Shown here piece after piece: positions 6,646-8,679 of a stretch of 8,679 nucleotides of DNA. Position 1 is the first letter of the stretch. Each line of letters opens with the position of its first letter. Source of the stretch: Acidiferrobacteraceae bacterium (GTDB lineage: Bacteria > Pseudomonadota > Gammaproteobacteria > Acidiferrobacterales > Acidiferrobacteraceae); the NCBI GenBank assembly GCA_027343725.1, contig DAHWKH010000048.1:1-8679 (forward strand), given 5' to 3'. The notes below the pieces were generated by a model, which ran no database searches, had not been told where the DNA came from, and saw only the letters and a program-made list of their open reading frames with translations. A program made the translations under genes and the position numbers.

Positions 6646-6855
6646 ATGCAAAAGCGGCGCTTCGCGCTCGGGCTTGTCTTGCTGGTTCCGTTCCTCGGGA
6701 CGCTGTGGGTGCCCTTTTTCAATCACGACCATCCGGTTCTGTTCGGCTTTCCGTTTTTCTACTGGTATCAATTGGCGTGGATCCCGGGAAGCGGCCTCAT
6801 CACGGGCCTTGTGTATCTCGCGACCCGTGAGGGGCGGGGCGGGGAGGCGGAATGA
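6646..6855 (+). CDS. DUF3311 small membrane protein, symporter partner
   Basis: This is a 69-residue inner-membrane protein with two hydrophobic segments (about 7-25 and 38-60), a basic N-terminus (MQKRR) and a charged C-terminus. The block FGFPFFYWYQLAWI between and into the second helix is the hallmark of the DUF3311 family, whose genes are commonly found directly upstream of sodium:solute symporter genes. The same arrangement occurs here, with a 4-nt ATGA overlap, so it probably acts as an accessory or stabilising subunit of the symporter. No biochemical role is inferred beyond that. The start at 6646 is supported by GGGAGG and by normal family length; extending to 6535 would add a non-membrane stretch encoded by the control region. 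Confidence 0.85.
   Translation: MQKRRFALGLVLLVPFLGTLWVPFFNHDHPVLFGFPFFYWYQLAWIPGSGLITGLVYLATREGRGGEAE
6841..6847 (+). promoter_or_regulatory. Shine-Dalgarno of the symporter gene
   Basis: GGGGAGG, inside the last codons of the DUF3311 gene, ends 4 nt before the ATG at 6852. This gives the symporter its own ribosome-binding site in addition to the ATGA coupling. Confidence 0.65.
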
Positions 6856-8384
6856 CGCCGGCGCTTATGGTCTTCGTGGTGCTGTTTGCGTTCGTGACCG
6901 CGCTCGGCTTCTGGGCGCGCCGCTGGCAACCAGGCGATCTCGGCCGTCTCAGCGAGTGGGGCCTCGGGGGCCGGCGGTTTGGTAATCTCGTCACCTGGTT
7001 TCTCCTCGGCGGGGACCTTTACACCGCATACACCTTCATCGCGGTGCCGGCGCTTGTATTCGGGCAGGGCGCGCTGGGATTCTTTGCCTTGCCGTACACC
7101 ATCGTGATGTATCCGCTCCTGTTTGTCGTGATGCCCCGGCTCTGGACGCTCGCGCAGCGTCACGGCTACGTCACCGCCGCCGATTTTGTCGAGCATCGCT
7201 TCGACAGCCGCCTGTTGGGGGTCGTGGTCGCGCTCACCGGGATCCTCGCGACCATGCCCTACATCGCCCTGCAACTCGCGGGCATGCAGGTCGTCCTCGG
7301 GGGCCTTGGTCTCAGCGGACACGGCGCCGCCGGGGAATGGCCTCTGATCGTCGCCTTTGCGATCCTCGCGGCCTACACCTACACGGGCGGCTTGCGGGCC
7401 CCGGCCGCGATCGCGATCGTGAAGGACCTGCTCATCTATGTCACCGTGATCGCCGCGATCGTGGTGATTCCCCGGGAACTCGGCGGTTGGGCCGCGGTGT
7501 TCGCCCATGTCCCGGCCGCCAAACGGACGTTCCCGGCGCCGCCCGCCCACAGCACGGGGATGGATAGCGGCTATGCCTCGCTCGCCCTGGGGTCGGCGTT
7601 TGCGCTCTTGCTCTACCCGCATACGATCACGGGCGTTCTCGGGGCGCGCAGCCCCGAGGTCGTGCGCCGCAACGCGGTGTTTCTGCCGGCCTATTCGCTG
7701 GTTTTGGGATTGCTCGCCTTGCTCGGTTATGTCGCCTACGCCGCCCATCTCACGAGCGATCCCCGGTTCACGCAGGGATTCCACGCCTACGGGCCGAGCT
7801 TCGCGGTCCCGGCCTTGTTTCTGCGCTTCTTTCCGTCCTGGTTCGTGGGTTTTGCCTTTGCCGCCATCGTGATCGGCGCGCTCGTGCCGGCGGCAATCAT
7901 GTCGATCGCGGCGGCCAACCTCTTCACGCGCAATATTTATCGGCGTTTCGTCCCGGACTTGAGCGCGGAAGCGGAGACGCGCGCCGCCAAGCTCACCTCG
8001 CTCGTGGTCAAGTTCGGGGCCCTGGCCTTCGTCCTCGGGGTCCCTGAGCGTTATGCCATCGAACTCCAACTCCTCGGTGGGATCTGGATCATCCAGACAC
8101 TCCCGGCCATCGTCATCGGTTTGTACAGCCGCTGGCCCCATCGCCGGGCGCTGGCGTTCGGTTGGGCGGCGGGGATGGTGACGGGCACGGCCATGGCGGC
8201 CAGCACGGGATTTCAGAGCGTGATCTATCCGTTTGTGCTCGCGGGCTATACGATCCCCGCCTACGCCGCGGTCTATGCGCTTGCCGTCAATCTCGCCGTG
8301 GTGGTGGTGCTGACGGGGATCTTCCGCGCCCTCGGCGTGCGCGCCGGGCACGACGGGACCTTGGCGGCGCCCGTGGACGGCTGA
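6852..8384 (+). CDS. Sodium:solute symporter (SSS family), MctP-like
   Basis: This is a 510-residue inner-membrane permease of the SSS family with about 13 hydrophobic segments. SSS proteins couple Na+ (or H+) entry to uptake of small solutes. The N-terminal segments carry LSEWGLGGRRFGN, WFLLGGDLYTAYTFI and the conserved stretch YVTAADFVEHRFDSRLLG, followed by TGILATMPYIALQLAG. This set resembles the MctP monocarboxylate-permease branch (lactate, pyruvate and similar acids). The C-terminus is a short polar tail. It starts at ATGA within the end of the DUF3311 gene, with GGGGAGG four bases upstream, and DUF3311-SSS pairs are typical of this branch. It is unrelated in function to the glycan operon and is separated from it by the convergent MFS gene. 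An organic-acid substrate is an inference from family resemblance; other SSS substrates such as amino acids or acetate are possible. Confidence 0.9.
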   Translation: MTPALMVFVVLFAFVTALGFWARRWQPGDLGRLSEWGLGGRRFGNLVTWFLLGGDLYTAYTFIAVPALVFGQGALGFFALPYTIVMYPLLFVVMPRLWTLAQRHGYVTAADFVEHRFDSRLLGVVVALTGILATMPYIALQLAGMQVVLGGLGLSGHGAAGEWPLIVAFAILAAYTYTGGLRAPAAIAIVKDLLIYVTVIAAIVVIPRELGGWAAVFAHVPAAKRTFPAPPAHSTGMDSGYASLALGSAFALLLYPHTITGVLGARSPEVVRRNAVFLPAYSLVLGLLALLGYVAYAAHLTSDPRFTQGFHAYGPSFAVPALFLRFFPSWFVGFAFAAIVIGALVPAAIMSIAAANLFTRNIYRRFVPDLSAEAETRAAKLTSLVVKFGALAFVLGVPERYAIELQLLGGIWIIQTLPAIVIGLYSRWPHRRALAFGWAAGMVTGTAMAASTGFQSVIYPFVLAGYTIPAYAAVYALAVNLAVVVVLTGIFRALGVRAGHDGTLAAPVDG

Positions 8385-8405
8385 GCGATCCACGATCCAG
8401 GACTC

Positions 8406-8454
8406 GGTGCGCGCCGACGAAACGGCAGGCGTCCTCGTTGTATCCCGGCGCACC
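8406..8454 (+). terminator. Imperfect hairpin after the symporter gene, possible terminator
   Basis: GGTGCGC (8406-8412) pairs perfectly with GCGCACC (8448-8454). Inside it CGACGA (8415-8420) pairs with TCGTTG (8435-8440, one G-U) and ACG (8422-8424) with CGT (8430-8432), leaving a 5-nt loop. It starts 21 nt after the symporter stop. No T-run follows, so it is not a standard intrinsic terminator; it could protect the mRNA 3' end or mark Rho-dependent termination. Confidence 0.35.
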
Positions 8455-8635
8455 CCGTGAGGACGAACGAAGACAGAGAATGACTCGGCCGGCATCTGGA
8501 CGAGTACCTTGGAATCGTGCGCATCCCATTACCGCAAGGACTTTGTCTAGACGGCCAGTATGGCAATTCGCCATTCCGCGGCCGTCAGCCTGTCGAGACG
8601 GAATCACACACCGACGCCATGACGAAACGCAAATG

Positions 8636-8651
8636 TGGTCCAAATGGACCA
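8636..8651. repeat. Short perfect inverted repeat TGGTCC-AAAT-GGACCA
   Basis: The 6-bp arms are perfect and separated by 4 bp; one G-U and one T-A pair would extend the arms to 8634-8653. It may be an operator for a gene to the right of the window or part of a degraded element. Function unknown. Confidence 0.4.
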
Positions 8652-8679
8652 TAGACGGGCCCGCTGGATCGGGCACAAT

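Larger units (their letters stand above)
8385..8679. other. Downstream region without a recognisable intact gene
   Basis: These 295 bases follow the symporter stop. The base composition is visibly less GC-rich than the genes. I see no tRNA or rRNA and no supported coding start. The region contains an imperfect hairpin (8406-8454), a short open frame with protein-like composition (8484-8654) and a perfect inverted repeat (8636-8651), listed separately. Open frames here on either strand have no ribosome-binding site or familiar domain. One + strand frame from ATG 8480 is open to the window edge but has weak, R/P-rich composition. Confidence 0.6.

Noticed and set aside
6768..8495. 575-codon open frame antisense to the symporter
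   Set aside because: It is an R/H/E/D-rich, low-complexity translation with no domain and runs opposite a clear 13-TM symporter. Long antisense frames are expected in GC-rich DNA with strong third-position bias.
8287..8676. 129-codon - strand frame at the right edge
   Set aside because: There is no domain or Shine-Dalgarno, and it runs antisense into the symporter with an R/P/S-rich tail typical of shadow frames.
1..8679. CRISPR arrays, tRNA or rRNA genes, intact insertion sequences, toxin-antitoxin pairs, phage genes
   Set aside because: I looked for direct repeats with regular spacing, cloverleaf-like segments and transposase or nuclease motifs, and found none convincing.

Overview
The window is GC-rich, densely packed bacterial DNA (roughly two-thirds G+C by eye). 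Its gene families (heptose/LPS-type glycan genes and an MctP-like permease) fit a proteobacterium. I lean towards a gammaproteobacterium, but no rRNA, tRNA or other phylogenetic marker is present to confirm this.

Region 1 (1-5177, + strand) is a tightly coupled five-gene surface-glycan operon that enters from the left edge. In order it carries: a GT4 glycosyltransferase (5' end missing); a classical short-chain dehydrogenase/reductase; a GmhB-type HAD phosphatase for D-glycero-D-manno-heptose bisphosphate; a GT9 heptosyltransferase-like enzyme; and a NodU/TobZ/CmcH-family carbamoyltransferase homologue. Junctions are a 9-nt gap followed by overlaps of 10, 4 and 7 nt, so translational coupling is likely. 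Together the genes suggest synthesis, transfer and possible modification of a heptose-containing lipopolysaccharide core or related glycan. The carbamoyltransferase homologue is the most unusual gene: its reading frame is intact, but nearly every family position expected to bind metal, nucleotide or carbamoyl phosphate is substituted.

Region 2 (5174-6508, - strand) is a 12-TM-type MFS transporter convergent with the operon. The two TAG stop codons interlock in one CTAG palindrome, leaving no intergenic space.

Region 3 (6509-6645) is a 137-bp divergent control region. It holds a reasonable sigma70-like promoter for the rightward genes, a perfect 12-bp palindrome at the predicted transcription start, and a possible -10 box for the MFS gene.

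Region 4 (6646-8384, + strand) is a two-gene unit: a small DUF3311 membrane protein and, overlapping it by ATGA, a sodium:solute symporter resembling MctP-type monocarboxylate permeases. The pair probably forms an organic-acid uptake system.

Region 5 (8385-8679) has no convincing intact gene. It contains an imperfect 49-nt hairpin just after the symporter, a short open frame that could be a gene relic, and a perfect 6-bp inverted repeat near the right edge.
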